A DNA stretch of 64,000 nt from Sulfitobacter donghicola DSW-25 = KCTC 12864 = JCM 14565 (lineage in GTDB: Bacteria; Pseudomonadota; Alphaproteobacteria; Rhodobacterales; Rhodobacteraceae), in contig NZ_JASF01000005.1 in the NCBI RefSeq assembly GCF_000622405.1, positions 3,100,001 to 3,164,000 of the forward strand, read 5' to 3'. The position numbers were made by a program, and so were the translations under genes. Position 1 is the stretch's first letter; each line of letters starts with the position of its first letter. The notes below the pieces were generated by a model. It made no database searches. It was not told the DNA's origin and saw only the letters and a program-made list of their open reading frames with translations. Below are positions 17,039-27,170 of this stretch, one piece after another.

Positions 17039-18253
17039 ATGACCAAGATCAAGGTAGAAAACCCGATTGTCGAACTTGATGGCGATGAAATGACCCGCAT
17101 CATTTGGGATTTCATCAAGAAAAAGCTGATCCTGCCCTATCTGGATGTCGATCTGAAGTATTACGACCTCGGGATCGAGGCGCGTGATGAAACCAACGAC
17201 CAGATCACCATTGATTCTGCCGAGGCGATCAAAAAATACGGTGTCGGCGTCAAATGTGCGACCATTACACCGGATGAGGCCCGTGTTGAGGAATTCGGCC
17301 TCAAGAAGATGTGGCGCTCGCCCAATGGGACCATCCGTAACATTCTGGGCGGCGTGATTTTCCGCCAGCCCATTATCTGCAAAAACGTGCCACGCCTTGT
17401 TCCGGGATGGACCAAGCCGATCGTCGTTGGCCGCCATGCCTTTGGTGACCAATACCGCGCGACCGATTTCAAATTCCCGGGCGCTGGTAAGCTGTCGATC
17501 AAATTTGTTGGTGAAGACGGCACCGAGATCGAAGAAGAAGTGTTTGATGCGCCAGATTCAGGTGTGGTTATGGCGATGTATAACCTCGACAAATCCATCA
17601 TCGATTTCGCGCGCGCCTCGCTGAACTATGGTTTGAACATGGGCTGGCCTGTATACCTCAGCACCAAAAACACCATTCTAAAACAATATGATGGCCGCTT
17701 TCTTGAGCTGTTCCAGCACATCTATGAGACCGAATTTGAAGACAAGTTCAAAGAGCTGGGCATCACCTATCAACACCGCCTGATCGACGATATGGTTGCT
17801 TGCGCCATGAAATGGAACGGCGGCTATGTTTGGGCTTGTAAAAACTATGATGGCGATGTTCAGTCCGACACTGTTGCCCAAGGGTTTGGCTCGCTCGGTC
17901 TGATGACGTCGATCCTGATGACGCCAGATGGTAAAACGGTAGAAGCCGAAGCCGCCCACGGCACGGTAACCCGTCACTACCGCCAGCACCAAAGAGGTGA
18001 AGAGACGTCGACCAACTCGATCGCGTCGATCTATGCATGGACAGGCGCCCTAAAGCACCGCGGCAAACTTGATGAAAACGCGGCCTTGACGAAATTCGCC
18101 GAAACCTTGGAAAAGGTCGTCATTGATACGGTTGAAAGTGGCCATATGACCAAAGACCTTGCGCTGTTGGTTGGGCCAGACCAAGGCTGGCTCACCACCA
18201 TGGGCTTTTTGGAGAAGGTTGACGAAAACCTGAACAAAGCCCTCAAAGGATAA
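17039..18253 (+). CDS. icd: NADP-dependent isocitrate dehydrogenase
   Basis: TCA-cycle enzyme converting isocitrate to 2-oxoglutarate with NADPH formation, 404 residues. It is the eukaryote-like homodimeric type typical of alphaproteobacteria: [20 protein letters not shown] at the N-terminus, [20 protein letters not shown] with the substrate-binding Ser/Asn/Arg, and [20 protein letters not shown] near the C-terminus. A strong ribosome site (AAAGGA) precedes the ATG. A hairpin terminator follows directly. Confidence 0.96.
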   Translation: MTKIKVENPIVELDGDEMTRIIWDFIKKKLILPYLDVDLKYYDLGIEARDETNDQITIDSAEAIKKYGVGVKCATITPDEARVEEFGLKKMWRSPNGTIRNILGGVIFRQPIICKNVPRLVPGWTKPIVVGRHAFGDQYRATDFKFPGAGKLSIKFVGEDGTEIEEEVFDAPDSGVVMAMYNLDKSIIDFARASLNYGLNMGWPVYLSTKNTILKQYDGRFLELFQHIYETEFEDKFKELGITYQHRLIDDMVACAMKWNGGYVWACKNYDGDVQSDTVAQGFGSLGLMTSILMTPDGKTVEAEAAHGTVTRHYRQHQRGEETSTNSIASIYAWTGALKHRGKLDENAALTKFAETLEKVVIDTVESGHMTKDLALLVGPDQGWLTTMGFLEKVDENLNKALKG

Positions 18254-18265
18254 TCGAAATAAGAT

Positions 18266-18292
18266 AAAGGGCCGCTGATGATGCGGCCCTTT
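18266..18292. terminator. Bidirectional terminator between icd and the amidotransferase gene
   Basis: A 10-bp perfect stem AAAGGGCCGC/GCGGCCCTTT closes a 7-base loop; T-runs flank both sides, so it can end transcription of icd (plus) and of the convergent gene at 18297 (minus). Confidence 0.85.
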
Positions 18293-18296
18293 TCCG

Positions 18297-19103
18297 TTAG
18301 ACCACCTGTTGGAGTTTGGGATGATGACGATGGGGATCAAACGATGTGATCTCGCATGAACGCCCCTCAAACCGACAAAAACTGCCCTTTGGGACTTCGA
18401 TCCAATTCCCGTGATCCAAATCATAGGGCTCTGAGACAACAGCCCAGCCCTGCCATGCATCAGACCATTGGTAAAACAGCGATGGGGCAAGGTGATCGGA
18501 GGCGTAGCGAACGGCATATAGAACCTCACCATCCGAGAATGCCGCAGCACAGCGCATATGGGGGCCGTGGCCGTGAAGGTTTGACAGGCGTTCAAGCTGC
18601 GCAATCGCTTGTTCCAGCGCCTCTTTGGGGGCGACATCCAACCCCAACCCGCAAGCAATCAGAAACAAGGCTTCGCTGTCGGTGGCACCCTTTCGGCACA
18701 GGTAATGCGCGTCGGATATGAGGTGCTCCGCTTGGCGCCGGAAACCTTCAAACCCGCCAATTTGGCCATTGTGCATGAAGGACCAATTCCCTTGCACAAA
18801 CGGGTGGCAATTGTTTCGGCTGGTCGCTGTGCCGGTTGAGGCGCGCACATGGGCGAGAAACAAGGGTGATCGCACCTGCTCGGCAATACTGCGCAGATTG
18901 GGGTCGGACCACGCGGGATAGACATCGCGGTACAATCCTGGCTCGGGCCTCTGGTCATACCATGCCACGCCAAACCCGTCCGCGTTAATGGCTGTTTTAC
19001 ACTTTGCAGCCTCGCGGGATTGCTGGATCAAGGAATGTTCTGGCGCCGCCAGTATTTCAGATACAAAAAGCGGCGCCCCCTGCCACGCGGCCCAACGGCA
19101 CAT
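18297..19103 (-). CDS. Class II glutamine amidotransferase (YafJ/EgtC-like)
   Basis: A 268-residue Ntn-hydrolase-type amidotransferase. Cys2 of MCRWAAWQGAPLFVSE would be the catalytic nucleophile after Met removal. Further family motifs are NADGFGVAWYDQRPEPGLYR, LAHVRASTGTATSRNNCHPF with the glutamine-binding arginine, and SFMHNGQIGGF. It is related to YafJ and to the EgtC amidohydrolase, but no ergothioneine genes are nearby, so the substrate is unknown. It starts immediately after the stop of the DUF6356-like gene. Confidence 0.85.
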   Translation of the reverse strand: MCRWAAWQGAPLFVSEILAAPEHSLIQQSREAAKCKTAINADGFGVAWYDQRPEPGLYRDVYPAWSDPNLRSIAEQVRSPLFLAHVRASTGTATSRNNCHPFVQGNWSFMHNGQIGGFEGFRRQAEHLISDAHYLCRKGATDSEALFLIACGLGLDVAPKEALEQAIAQLERLSNLHGHGPHMRCAAAFSDGEVLYAVRYASDHLAPSLFYQWSDAWQGWAVVSEPYDLDHGNWIEVPKGSFCRFEGRSCEITSFDPHRHHPKLQQVV

Positions 19104-19310
19104 CTATTGGCCTCGGTTGTGGGTTTTAGCATAAAGATCGGCGATGATCCCGCTGGCGGTCTTTTCAAACAAGCACGGGATGAACGCGTGAACCAACGCG
19201 GCACCTCCTGCCAAAAACAGTTTGCCAGAGAATTTGCCAGCAAAAAACATATGCTCAAAGAAGGTCTCATCCACTTTTGCGGGATGGTCGAGGAAGATGC
19301 GATTGATCAT
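19104..19310 (-). CDS. Small DUF6356-like protein
   Basis: A 68-residue protein from the ATG at 19310 (MINRIFLDHPAKVDETFFEH), with GGAG upstream; the in-frame start at 19361 adds 17 unlikely residues. There is one hydrophobic segment (GKLFLAGGAALVHAFIPCLF) followed by FEKTASGIIADLYAKTHNR. The pattern resembles the short family DUF6356, which I recall from alphaproteobacteria. It is cotranscribed with the downstream amidotransferase with no gap. Function unknown. Confidence 0.65.
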   Translation of the reverse strand: MINRIFLDHPAKVDETFFEHMFFAGKFSGKLFLAGGAALVHAFIPCLFEKTASGIIADLYAKTHNRGQ

Positions 19311-19397
19311 ATGGGCTCCGGTAGGGTTTGATTTTCCCCACCCTAGGCACCTCATGAGCAACTATTATCCCAATTTGAACGAATAGCGGATTGATGT

Positions 19398-19412
19398 TGG
19401 GACAAATTCCCA
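19398..19412 (+). promoter_or_regulatory. Inverted repeat upstream of the Lrp-family gene
   Basis: TGGGA-CAAAT-TCCCA, a perfect 5-bp inverted repeat with a 5-base spacer, 14 bp before the regulator ATG. Position suits an autoregulatory operator; the assignment is inference. Confidence 0.35.
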
Positions 19413-19425
19413 CGATATTCATCAA

Positions 19426-19884
19426 ATGAGTGATATTGACACGATAGACCGTAAAATACTGAACGCTTTGCAACGCGACGCTGCATTGTCGCTTGATGCT
19501 TTGGGCGCGCAAATTGGTCTTTCACGGAACGCATGCTGGCGCCGTATCCGCGTGATGGAAGACGCAGGCATCATCACAAAACGCATTGCCCTTGTTGATC
19601 CGATCAAGGTCGGGCTTGGCCTGACGGTGTTCATGCAGATCAAAACCAACGCGCATGCACCTGACTGGCTGCGCAAGTTCTCAAGCGCCACAAAAGCCAT
19701 GCCCGAAATTCAAGGCGTCTACCGGATGAGCGGCGATCTGGATTATCTGATCCGTGCAAGGGTGGCTGACATGGCGGGATATGACAAACTTTATCAACGC
19801 CTTATTGCGCTTGTCCCCTTGTCAGATGTCTCTGCGAGCTTTGTAATGGAAGAGATCAAAGAATCCACCGAACTCCCCCTGTGA
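19426..19884 (+). CDS. Lrp/AsnC-family transcriptional regulator
   Basis: A 152-residue feast/famine regulator. The N-terminal helix-turn-helix is in IDRKILNALQRDAALSLDAL and LSRNACWRRIRVMEDAGIIT. The C-terminal RAM ligand domain runs from about residue 65 (VFMQIKTNAHAPDWLRKFSS) to the end, including RMSGDLDYLIRARVADMAGY. It is followed 11 bp later by an SMR-type exporter gene and may sense an amino acid or amine exported by it. Confidence 0.88.
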   Translation: MSDIDTIDRKILNALQRDAALSLDALGAQIGLSRNACWRRIRVMEDAGIITKRIALVDPIKVGLGLTVFMQIKTNAHAPDWLRKFSSATKAMPEIQGVYRMSGDLDYLIRARVADMAGYDKLYQRLIALVPLSDVSASFVMEEIKESTELPL

Positions 19885-19895
19885 AAGGTGCCTTC

Positions 19896-20228
19896 ATGCC
19901 GGTTTATCTAACACTCGCCCTTGCCGTGCTGGCCGAGACAATTGGCACAACGGCGCTACAGGCCAGCCAGCAATTCACGCGGGTTGGGCCATCGATCCTT
20001 GTTGTTGTGGCCTATGCGGTTTCCTTTTACCTTCTGTCGATCACACTGCGGGCCATGCCTGTCGGCATTGTCTATGCATTATGGAGCGGGTTGGGCATTA
20101 TCCTGATTGCTTGCATTGGGTGGGTTGTTTTTGGTCAAAAACTGGACTTGGCGGCCATTGTAGGTCTGGCGATGATCATTGGCGGGATTGCCGTAATCCA
20201 TCTATTTTCGGCATCCTCAACACATTAA
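19896..20228 (+). CDS. SMR-family multidrug/guanidinium exporter
   Basis: A 110-residue, four-helix small multidrug resistance protein. The ATG at 19896 has AAAGGTG upstream and gives the standard EmrE length; a GTG at 19881 would add five residues. Helix 1 holds the essential glutamate in LAVLAETIGTTALQASQQF, and helix 3 reads PVGIVYALWSGLGIILIACI, typical of EmrE/Gdx proteins. It exchanges protons for cationic compounds. Whether it prefers quaternary amines or guanidinium cannot be told here. Confidence 0.88.
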   Translation: MPVYLTLALAVLAETIGTTALQASQQFTRVGPSILVVVAYAVSFYLLSITLRAMPVGIVYALWSGLGIILIACIGWVVFGQKLDLAAIVGLAMIIGGIAVIHLFSASSTH

Positions 20229-20331
20229 TCGACCAGAAACCGCCAATAGCCAATTCTTAGGGGTTTTTCGCTGGCCTTTAGGGCCATTGCACGTTAGAGC
20301 GCGCTCAACTCCCTGAGACAAGGTATTCCAA

Positions 20332-22149
20332 ATGGATCTGCGCAACATCGCAATTATTGCACACGTTGACCACGGCAAGACGACGCTGGTTGACGAACTA
20401 CTGAAACAATCCGGCACTTATCGTGAAAACCAGGCGACAACAGAACGCGCCATGGATAGCAACGATCTAGAGCGCGAACGCGGCATCACCATCTTTGCCA
20501 AGCCAACTTCGGTTGAGTGGAAAGGCACACGGATCAACATCGTTGATACACCGGGCCACGCTGACTTTGGCGGCGAAGTTGAACGCATCCTGTCCATGGT
20601 TGACGGTGTTGTTCTGCTGGTGGACGCGGCCGAAGGCCCGATGCCACAGACAAAATTTGTGACCTCCAAGGCGCTAAAACTGGGCCTGCGTCCGATTGTT
20701 GTGATTAACAAGGTCGACAAGCCTGACGGCGAACCAGATCGCGCGCTGGATGAATGTTTTGACCTTTTCGCCAGCCTTGATGCAACGGACGAGCAGCTGG
20801 ACTTCCCGTCCATGTACGCCTCTGGCCGCGCGGGCTGGGCCGACATGACGTTGGACGGCGATCGCAAAAACCTAGACGCATTGTTTGAGCTGATCCTTGA
20901 CCACGTCCCTGCCCCAAAGCAGATCGAAGAAGCAGACAAGCCCTTCACCATGCTGGCAACAACATTGGGCGGTGACCCGTTCCTTGGCCGTCTTCTGACG
21001 GGCCGTGTTGAATCTGGTACGTTGAAAGCGGGCCAAACCATCAAAGCCATGTCGCGTGATGGCGAGCTGATCGAAAACTTCCGCTGCACCAAAATCCTCG
21101 CCTTCCGCGGGTTGGAGCAGACAGCCATCGACATGGCCGAAGCAGGTGACATTGTGTCGATCGCAGGCATGACCAAAGCAACGGTTGCCGATACGCTGGC
21201 GGATCAATCCGTTAACGAAGCGATCCCCGCACAGCCGATTGACCCGCCAACAATCACCGTGACCTTTGGCATCAACGACAGCCCACTGGCTGGCCGCGAT
21301 GGTAAAAAGGTTCAGTCCCGCGTGATCCGCGAACGTCTGCTGAAAGAAGCGGAATCAAACGTTGCGATCAAAATCACCGACACACCTGGTGGTGATGCGT
21401 TTGAAGTTGCCGGTCGCGGCGAACTTCAGATGGGTGTTCTGATCGAAAACATGCGCCGCGAAGGGTTCGAACTGTCGATCTCCCGCCCGCAGGTTCTGTT
21501 CCAAGAAATCGACGGCGTTCGCCATGAACCGATCGAAGAAGCCACCATTGACGTGGATGACGAATACTCGGGCGCCGTTATCGAAAAGCTAACCGGTGTT
21601 CGCAAAGGTGAACTGGTCGAGATGAAGCCAGCTGGTGCAGGCAAAACCCGCATCGTGGCACATGTGCCTTCTCGTGGCCTGATCGGCTATCACGGTGAAT
21701 TCCTGACCGACACACGCGGTACAGGCGTGATCAACCGCGTATTCCACGAATGGGCACCGCACAAAGGCAAGATCCCTGGCCGTCGCGCTGGTGTTCTGAT
21801 CTCGATGGAAAACGGGACATCCGTTGCCTTCGCCCTTTGGAACCTCGAAGAGCGCGGCAAAATGATGATCGGCGCACAGGCTGACGTTTACACAGGTATG
21901 ATTATTGGCGAACACAGCCGTGAAAACGATCTGGAAGTGAACCCGCTGAAAGGTAAGAAACTGACCAACGTTCGCGCCTCTGGTACGGATGAAGCGGTTC
22001 GTTTGACCACGCCAATGACGCTGAGCCTTGAAGAAGCGATTGCCTATATCGATGACGATGAGCTGGTTGAAGTTACGCCAAACGCGGTTCGTCTGCGCAA
22101 ACGCTACCTTGACCCGCATGAGCGCAAGCGCATGTCAAAGTCTGCATAA
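20332..22149 (+). CDS. typA: Translational GTPase TypA/BipA
   Basis: Ribosome-binding GTPase of 605 residues involved in ribosome assembly and stress or cold adaptation. The G-domain shows G1 [15 protein letters not shown], the switch region [17 protein letters not shown]3 [17 protein letters not shown] and G4 [15 protein letters not shown]. Then come domains II and III ([20 protein letters not shown]) and the TypA-specific C-terminal domain (VSIENG-like [20 protein letters not shown] through [19 protein letters not shown]). It is a single-gene unit closed by a strong terminator. Confidence 0.96.
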   Translation: MDLRNIAIIAHVDHGKTTLVDELLKQSGTYRENQATTERAMDSNDLERERGITIFAKPTSVEWKGTRINIVDTPGHADFGGEVERILSMVDGVVLLVDAAEGPMPQTKFVTSKALKLGLRPIVVINKVDKPDGEPDRALDECFDLFASLDATDEQLDFPSMYASGRAGWADMTLDGDRKNLDALFELILDHVPAPKQIEEADKPFTMLATTLGGDPFLGRLLTGRVESGTLKAGQTIKAMSRDGELIENFRCTKILAFRGLEQTAIDMAEAGDIVSIAGMTKATVADTLADQSVNEAIPAQPIDPPTITVTFGINDSPLAGRDGKKVQSRVIRERLLKEAESNVAIKITDTPGGDAFEVAGRGELQMGVLIENMRREGFELSISRPQVLFQEIDGVRHEPIEEATIDVDDEYSGAVIEKLTGVRKGELVEMKPAGAGKTRIVAHVPSRGLIGYHGEFLTDTRGTGVINRVFHEWAPHKGKIPGRRAGVLISMENGTSVAFALWNLEERGKMMIGAQADVYTGMIIGEHSRENDLEVNPLKGKKLTNVRASGTDEAVRLTTPMTLSLEEAIAYIDDDELVEVTPNAVRLRKRYLDPHERKRMSKSA

Positions 22150-22154
22150 ATACG

Positions 22155-22187
22155 AAAAAAGGCGCTCCGGATCGGGGCGCCTTTTTT
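22155..22187 (+). terminator. Rho-independent terminator after typA
   Basis: Stem AAAAAAGGCGC/GCGCCTTTTTT around an 11-base loop, 6 bp after the typA stop. The symmetric A/T tails would also serve the convergent alaS-DUF1330 transcript. Confidence 0.88.
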
Positions 22188-22210
22188 AATTCTGAGATTG
22201 TTAGAGCGGT

Positions 22211-22498
22211 TTATTCGCTGGTTTCGACAATCATCAATTCACGGTCGGATGCGCCTCGGGCGTGTTCTAATGCTGCCTGATAGGTATCAGAGTGATAGCA
22301 GCGTTCAGCTGTTTCAACATCAGGGAAACGCGCCACAACATTACGCGGACGTTCTTTCCCCTCTAGCTGAACAAACCGCCCCCCGCGGGCGATAAACTCG
22401 CCCCCGTGTTCGGCAATCGCGACAGTCGCGCCAGCGGCGTATTTCTTATACGCCTCTTCATCCGTTACAGTTACATGTGCGATCCAAAGTGCTGGCAT
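22211..22498 (-). CDS. DUF1330 family protein
   Basis: A 95-residue ferredoxin-like alpha/beta-barrel protein starting MPALWIAHVTVTDEEAYKKY at 22498. The ribosome site GGAAGGA overlaps the alaS stop 4 bp upstream, which fixes this start rather than the far upstream in-frame ATG at 22669. Family features are GGEFIARGGRFVQLEGKERP and RNVVARFPDVETAERCYHSD. Function of DUF1330 is not established. It is cotranscribed with alaS. Confidence 0.85.
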   Translation of the reverse strand: MPALWIAHVTVTDEEAYKKYAAGATVAIAEHGGEFIARGGRFVQLEGKERPRNVVARFPDVETAERCYHSDTYQAALEHARGASDRELMIVETSE

Positions 22499-22502
22499 TG
22501 CT

Positions 22503-25157
22503 TTATCCTTCCAAAACAGTTTTGGCCGCCGCAATCGCTGCGTCAGCATTTTCAGCAGAGGCACCGCCCCCTTGCGCCATATCAGGGCGGCCACCGCCCC
22601 CCTTGCCGCCCAGCTCGGCCACGGCAGCGCGTAGAATATCAACGGCCGATAGATCTCCTTTGAGGTCATCGGTCACACCCGCCGCAACAGCCGCCTTGCC
22701 GCCCGTATCCGCGATCAGCAGAACGGCACCAGATCCAAGGCGGGTTTTATGCTCATCCACCAGTGCTGGCAGATCTTTACCCGTAACGCCGGACAAAACC
22801 TGCGCATGGAATGAAATGCCGTTGACCTCTTGGGCCTCTGGCGCGTTTGTACCGCCTGACATCGCCAATTCGCGGCGCAGCTGGGCAACCTCATTCGCAA
22901 GGCTGCGGCGTTCATCCATCAACGCGCGGACACGCTCAGGAACGGCAGCTGCTGGTGCTTTCAGCTCCAACGCGGTTTGGGCAAGCAGCTGATCTTGGGC
23001 GCGCAGGTGCGCCATTGCGGCCTCACCGGTCAAGGCTTCGATCCGGCGCACGCCCGCACTGCTGGCGCTATCGCCCAGCAGAACAAAGGCACCAATGTCG
23101 CCTGTGCGTTCAACATGTGTGCCGCCGCAAAGCTCCAGTGAATAGGTGTCCTTTTCGATCCCTTTGCCTGAACCGTCCTGTTGACCCATGGAGACAACAC
23201 GAACCTCGTCACCGTATTTCTCACCAAACAAGGCTTGCGCACCCAGTGCGCGTGCATCATCGGGAGTCATGATCCGTGTTTCCACTGGGCTGTTCTGGCG
23301 GATATATTGGTTCACCTCGGTTTCGACCTTGGCCATTTCCTCGGCGCTGACTGCTTCATTATGGCTAAAGTCAAAACGCAACCGATCCTGTGCGTTCAGC
23401 GATCCACGCTGGGCAACATGATCGCCCAAGGCATGGCGCAACGCCTCGTGCAGCAAATGGGTCGCCGAGTGGTTTGCCCGAATGGCCGTGCGGCGCGCAT
23501 GATCCACCTCAAGAACAGCGGCTTGAGCATTGGAAACGCTTCCTTTTTCCACTGTCGCTATGTGGATAAAGACGCCAGCCGCTTTTCTGGTGTCTGTCAC
23601 ACGGATCGTAGCGCTATCGGTTTTGATTACGCCCGTGTCCCCCAATTGGCCGCCGCTTTCTGCGTAAAACGGTGTCTGGTTGAGCGCGATCTGAACCTCT
23701 TGGCCTTCACCGACCTCGTCCACCGCTTTGCCACCTTGGACCAGCGCAACAATTTTGCCTTCAGCACTTTCGGTATCATAGCCAAGGAAATCTGTGACGC
23801 CGTTTTTATCAGCCACGTCAAACCAGATCGCGGCATCCGCCGCTTCACCCGATCCCGACCACGCCGCACGCGCCTTGGCTTTCTGCTCGGCCATGGCTGC
23901 ATCAAAACCGTCTGTGTCAACGGCACGGCCCTTTTCGCGCAGGGCGTCTTGGGTCAGATCCAGCGGGAAACCAAATGTATCATAAAGCTTGAACGCCGCA
24001 GCACCCGGCAGGTCAGCCCCCTCTGGTAGTTGGATCAGCTCATCATCAAGCAGCTTCAAACCGCGATCCAGCGTTTGGCGGAAACGGGTTTCTTCCTGAA
24101 GCAACGTCTGTTCAATCATCGATTGCGCCTGCCCCAATTCGGGATAGGCCTGCCCCATCTGGGTAACCAAGGCCGGCACCAAACGGTGCATCAACGGATC
24201 CTGAACACCCAACAGATGGGCATGGCGCATCGCGCGGCGCATGATGCGGCGCAAAACATAGCCGCGGCCATCGTTGCTGGGCATCACACCATCAGCCATC
24301 AGGAACGAGGTCGAGCGCAGGTGGTCTGCGATGACACGGTGGTGCGTTTTGCCCGGTCCGTCAGGATCGCTGCTGGTCGCATTGGCGGATGCCTCGATCA
24401 GGCTGCGCATCAAATCGGTGGAGTAGTTATCGTTTGTGCCCTGCAACAGCGCAGCAACACGTTCGATCCCCATGCCCGTATCGATCGACTTGTTGGGCAG
24501 GTCTTGGCGGGTGCCGTCTTCGAACTGCTCGTATTGCATAAATACGAGGTTCCAGATTTCTACAAAACGGTCGCCGTCTTCTTCAGGAGAGCCAGGAGGT
24601 CCGCCCCAGATGTGATCGCCGTGGTCATAGAAAATCTCGGTGCATGGGCCACAGGGCCCTGTTGGTCCGGCGGACCAAAAATTGTCATCCGTGGCGATGC
24701 GAATAATGCGGTCATCGCTAAGGCCTGCGTGTTTCTTCCAGATTTCAACGGCTTCGTCATCGGTATGATAAACCGTGACCAACAGGCGGGATTCATCGAT
24801 GCCCAACCCTTTGGTCAGCAGATCCCATGCCAAAGGAATGGCGTCTTCTTTGAAATAGTCGCCAAAGCTGAAGTTCCCCAGCATTTCGAAAAATGTATGG
24901 TGGCGCGCGGTATATCCGACGTTGTCCAGATCGTTATGCTTGCCTCCTGCGCGAACACATTTCTGGGCTGTCGTTGCACGGCTATAATCGCGTGTCTCAA
25001 CACCGGTAAACAGGTTCTTAAACTGAACCATGCCTGCTGCTGTAAACATCAAGGTCGGATCGTTTCGCGGCACCAGCGGGCTGGACGGAACGATTGCGTG
25101 GCCGTTGTCTCCAAAATAATTCAGGAAAGTTGAGCGGATTTCGTTAAGCGTTTGCAT
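22503..25157 (-). CDS. alaS: Alanyl-tRNA synthetase
   Basis: Class II synthetase charging tRNA-Ala, 884 residues with the full domain set. The aminoacylation domain starts [20 protein letters not shown] and holds the class II motifs ([52 protein letters not shown]). The editing domain has the zinc ligands [17 protein letters not shown] and [15 protein letters not shown]. The C-terminal domain ends with the glycine-rich [17 protein letters not shown] 10-bp gap-free palindromic element (CACGCC-AC-GGCGTG, 25201-25214) lies 44 bp upstream of the start. Confidence 0.96.
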   Translation of the reverse strand: MQTLNEIRSTFLNYFGDNGHAIVPSSPLVPRNDPTLMFTAAGMVQFKNLFTGVETRDYSRATTAQKCVRAGGKHNDLDNVGYTARHHTFFEMLGNFSFGDYFKEDAIPLAWDLLTKGLGIDESRLLVTVYHTDDEAVEIWKKHAGLSDDRIIRIATDDNFWSAGPTGPCGPCTEIFYDHGDHIWGGPPGSPEEDGDRFVEIWNLVFMQYEQFEDGTRQDLPNKSIDTGMGIERVAALLQGTNDNYSTDLMRSLIEASANATSSDPDGPGKTHHRVIADHLRSTSFLMADGVMPSNDGRGYVLRRIMRRAMRHAHLLGVQDPLMHRLVPALVTQMGQAYPELGQAQSMIEQTLLQEETRFRQTLDRGLKLLDDELIQLPEGADLPGAAAFKLYDTFGFPLDLTQDALREKGRAVDTDGFDAAMAEQKAKARAAWSGSGEAADAAIWFDVADKNGVTDFLGYDTESAEGKIVALVQGGKAVDEVGEGQEVQIALNQTPFYAESGGQLGDTGVIKTDSATIRVTDTRKAAGVFIHIATVEKGSVSNAQAAVLEVDHARRTAIRANHSATHLLHEALRHALGDHVAQRGSLNAQDRLRFDFSHNEAVSAEEMAKVETEVNQYIRQNSPVETRIMTPDDARALGAQALFGEKYGDEVRVVSMGQQDGSGKGIEKDTYSLELCGGTHVERTGDIGAFVLLGDSASSAGVRRIEALTGEAAMAHLRAQDQLLAQTALELKAPAAAVPERVRALMDERRSLANEVAQLRRELAMSGGTNAPEAQEVNGISFHAQVLSGVTGKDLPALVDEHKTRLGSGAVLLIADTGGKAAVAAGVTDDLKGDLSAVDILRAAVAELGGKGGGGRPDMAQGGGASAENADAAIAAAKTVLEG

Positions 25158-25234
25158 GATGTCCGTCCTTTAGCACGCGAAAATGTCCACCTGAAATAAC
25201 CACGCCACGGCGTGCTGTCCACAGGGGGGATCGC

Positions 25235-25269
25235 AAAAAAGGGTGCATGCGAATTAGCATACACCCTTT
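25235..25269 (-). terminator. Rho-independent terminator after recA
   Basis: On the minus strand, a stem of 12 pairs with one mismatch (25257-25269 with 25238-25250) around a 6-base loop is followed by a run of six T. It lies 30 bp beyond the recA stop. Confidence 0.88.
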
Positions 25270-25298
25270 AGGATCATTTTCTTCAAATGAGAGGCGAA

Positions 25299-26369
25299 TT
25301 AACCGTCCAAAATATCCGGATCATCCATATCTTCAGAGCCATCAAAATCTAACCCATGCGCGGCACGGATCTTGTCCTCGATATCGATCGCCATGGCTTC
25401 GTGTTCGCGCAAATAATTCTTGGCGTTTTCACGTCCCTGACCAATCCGTTCATCCCCATAAGAGAACCAGCTACCGGATTTATCAACAATCCCCGCCTTT
25501 ACCCCCATGTCCAGCAGCTCACCCATCTTCGAGATGCCTTCACCGTACATGATGTCAAACTCAACCTGTTTGAACGGCGCCGCGACTTTGTTCTTTACGA
25601 TTTTGACGCGCGTCTGGTTGCCAACGACCTCATCGCGATCCTTGAGCGAGCCGATGCGGCGAATGTCCAACCGTACCGATGAATAGAACTTGAGCGCGTT
25701 GCCACCCGTTGTCGTTTCGGGCGAGCCGAACATGACGCCGATTTTCATGCGAATTTGGTTGATGAAAATCACCATACAATTCGAACGAGAGATCGAGCCC
25801 GTCAATTTGCGCATGGCTTTACTCATCAAACGCGCCTGAACGCCAACAGAACTATCGCCCATCTCACCTTCAAGTTCGGATTTTGGGGTCAGCGCGGCAA
25901 CCGAGTCGACGATGACCATGTTCACCGCGCCGGAGCGCACCAATGTATCCGTGATTTCCAAGGCTTGTTCGCCCGTATCAGGCTGGGAGATCAGCAATTC
26001 ATCAATATCCACACCCAACTTGCGCGCGTATTGCGGGTCCAGCGCATGTTCTGCATCGACAAATGCACAAACACCGCCTGCTTTTTGCTGTTCAGCAACA
26101 CAGTGCAAGGTCAGGGTTGTTTTACCCGAAGATTCTGGGCCGTAAATTTCAATGATCCGCCCCATCGGCAAACCACCAATACCCAAAGCGATGTCCAACC
26201 CCAAGGAACCGGTCGAAGATGCCTTGATGTCCTGAATAGCGTCGTCCGAGCCGAGCTTCATAATAGAGCCCTTGCCAAACTGCCGTTCAATCTGCGCCAA
26301 AGCACTATCTAGCGCTTTTTGTTTGTCTGCCGATTTCTTATCCATATTCAAAAGATCTGCCGTTGCCAT
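25299..26369 (-). CDS. recA: Recombinase RecA
   Basis: Homologous-recombination strand-exchange ATPase and SOS co-protease, 356 residues. Walker A is GPESSGKTT, Walker B is in [14 protein letters not shown], loop 1 is [20 protein letters not shown], loop 2 is [19 protein letters not shown], and the acidic tail is [13 protein letters not shown] LexA operator lies 67-81 bp upstream. Confidence 0.97.
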   Translation of the reverse strand: MATADLLNMDKKSADKQKALDSALAQIERQFGKGSIMKLGSDDAIQDIKASSTGSLGLDIALGIGGLPMGRIIEIYGPESSGKTTLTLHCVAEQQKAGGVCAFVDAEHALDPQYARKLGVDIDELLISQPDTGEQALEITDTLVRSGAVNMVIVDSVAALTPKSELEGEMGDSSVGVQARLMSKAMRKLTGSISRSNCMVIFINQIRMKIGVMFGSPETTTGGNALKFYSSVRLDIRRIGSLKDRDEVVGNQTRVKIVKNKVAAPFKQVEFDIMYGEGISKMGELLDMGVKAGIVDKSGSWFSYGDERIGQGRENAKNYLREHEAMAIDIEDKIRAAHGLDFDGSEDMDDPDILDG

Positions 26370-26435
26370 TTGCGTTCATCCTTTACTGTCACAGGGAGGC
26401 GGTGGCGGCAATCGCCCTCGTCTATATGTTTGCAT

Positions 26436-26450
26436 GTTCCGTTAATGTTC
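26436..26450 (-). promoter_or_regulatory. LexA (SOS) box upstream of recA
   Basis: GTTC-N7-GTTC (GTTC at 26436-26439 and 26447-26450), the direct-repeat LexA operator of alphaproteobacteria, in the recA promoter region. On the coding strand it reads GAAC-N7-GAAC. Confidence 0.88.
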
Positions 26451-26570
26451 TTATGGGTACAAAAGCGGAACATTTCAATCAATTTTTTCCTATCCTAACT
26501 TTGTTCGGGATTGGTTAAGATTTTACTTATGATATAGAGAACAGGACGATCAATTGGGAGATCAGACTAA

Positions 26571-27170
26571 ATGCTTGTTTTCTTTAAGGAACGCCTTGCG
26601 TTTCTATCGATGCCAAAAACAGGAACTACGGCGTATCAAACTGTCTTGGCCCCGCGCGCTGATTTAGTCATTACCAATCCGCCGTCCCTGAAACATGCTC
26701 CGGTTTATCGGTATAATAGATTCATTCGGCCCATGTTTTTTAACGTTTGCAACGCGGAAATGGAGCTTTTGGCCGTCATGCGGGAACCAATTAGCTGGCT
26801 AAGCAGCTGGTATCGGTATCGGCAGCGCCCTTCAATGAAGGGCAATCCCTCCAGTACATTTGATGTTACTTTTGATGAGTTTGTTTTGGCTTACATGAAA
26901 GGCAAACGTCCCCCCTTCGCCGAAGTCGGAAGTCAGTTAAAGTTTCTTGAACGGCAACCCAATGGGACAGGCATTACCCACCTGTTTGCATACGAAAATC
27001 AGGAACGGCTTCAGCGGTTTCTTGAGGAACGGTTGTCTGTCAAACTGGATTTACCTCAACAAAACGTTTCCCCGCAAATTCCGGTAAACCTCTCACCCGA
27101 CGTTGAACAACGGTTTCGCAAGAAGTTTGCCGAGGATTTTGCTCTCTATGATTCAATCCCCAAGGCTTAA
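26571..27170 (+). CDS. Sulfotransferase-fold protein
   Basis: A 199-residue protein that begins MLVFFKERLAFLSMPKTGTT. The PKTGTTAYQ segment resembles the 5'-phosphosulfate loop of PAPS-dependent sulfotransferases, and VMREPISWLSSWYRYRQRP resembles their 3'-phosphate-binding RxPxxxxxS region. The acceptor is unknown. It is transcribed divergently from recA and its stop overlaps that of convergent cckA by 3 bases (27167-27170), leaving no room for a terminator. Similar genes next to cckA in related genomes are, as I recall, often misannotated as kinases. Confidence 0.7.
   Translation: MLVFFKERLAFLSMPKTGTTAYQTVLAPRADLVITNPPSLKHAPVYRYNRFIRPMFFNVCNAEMELLAVMREPISWLSSWYRYRQRPSMKGNPSSTFDVTFDEFVLAYMKGKRPPFAEVGSQLKFLERQPNGTGITHLFAYENQERLQRFLEERLSVKLDLPQQNVSPQIPVNLSPDVEQRFRKKFAEDFALYDSIPKA

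Noticed and set aside
26503..26517. Second LexA box upstream of the sulfotransferase-like gene
   Set aside because: GTTC-N7-GTTA has one wrong half-site and no supporting context.
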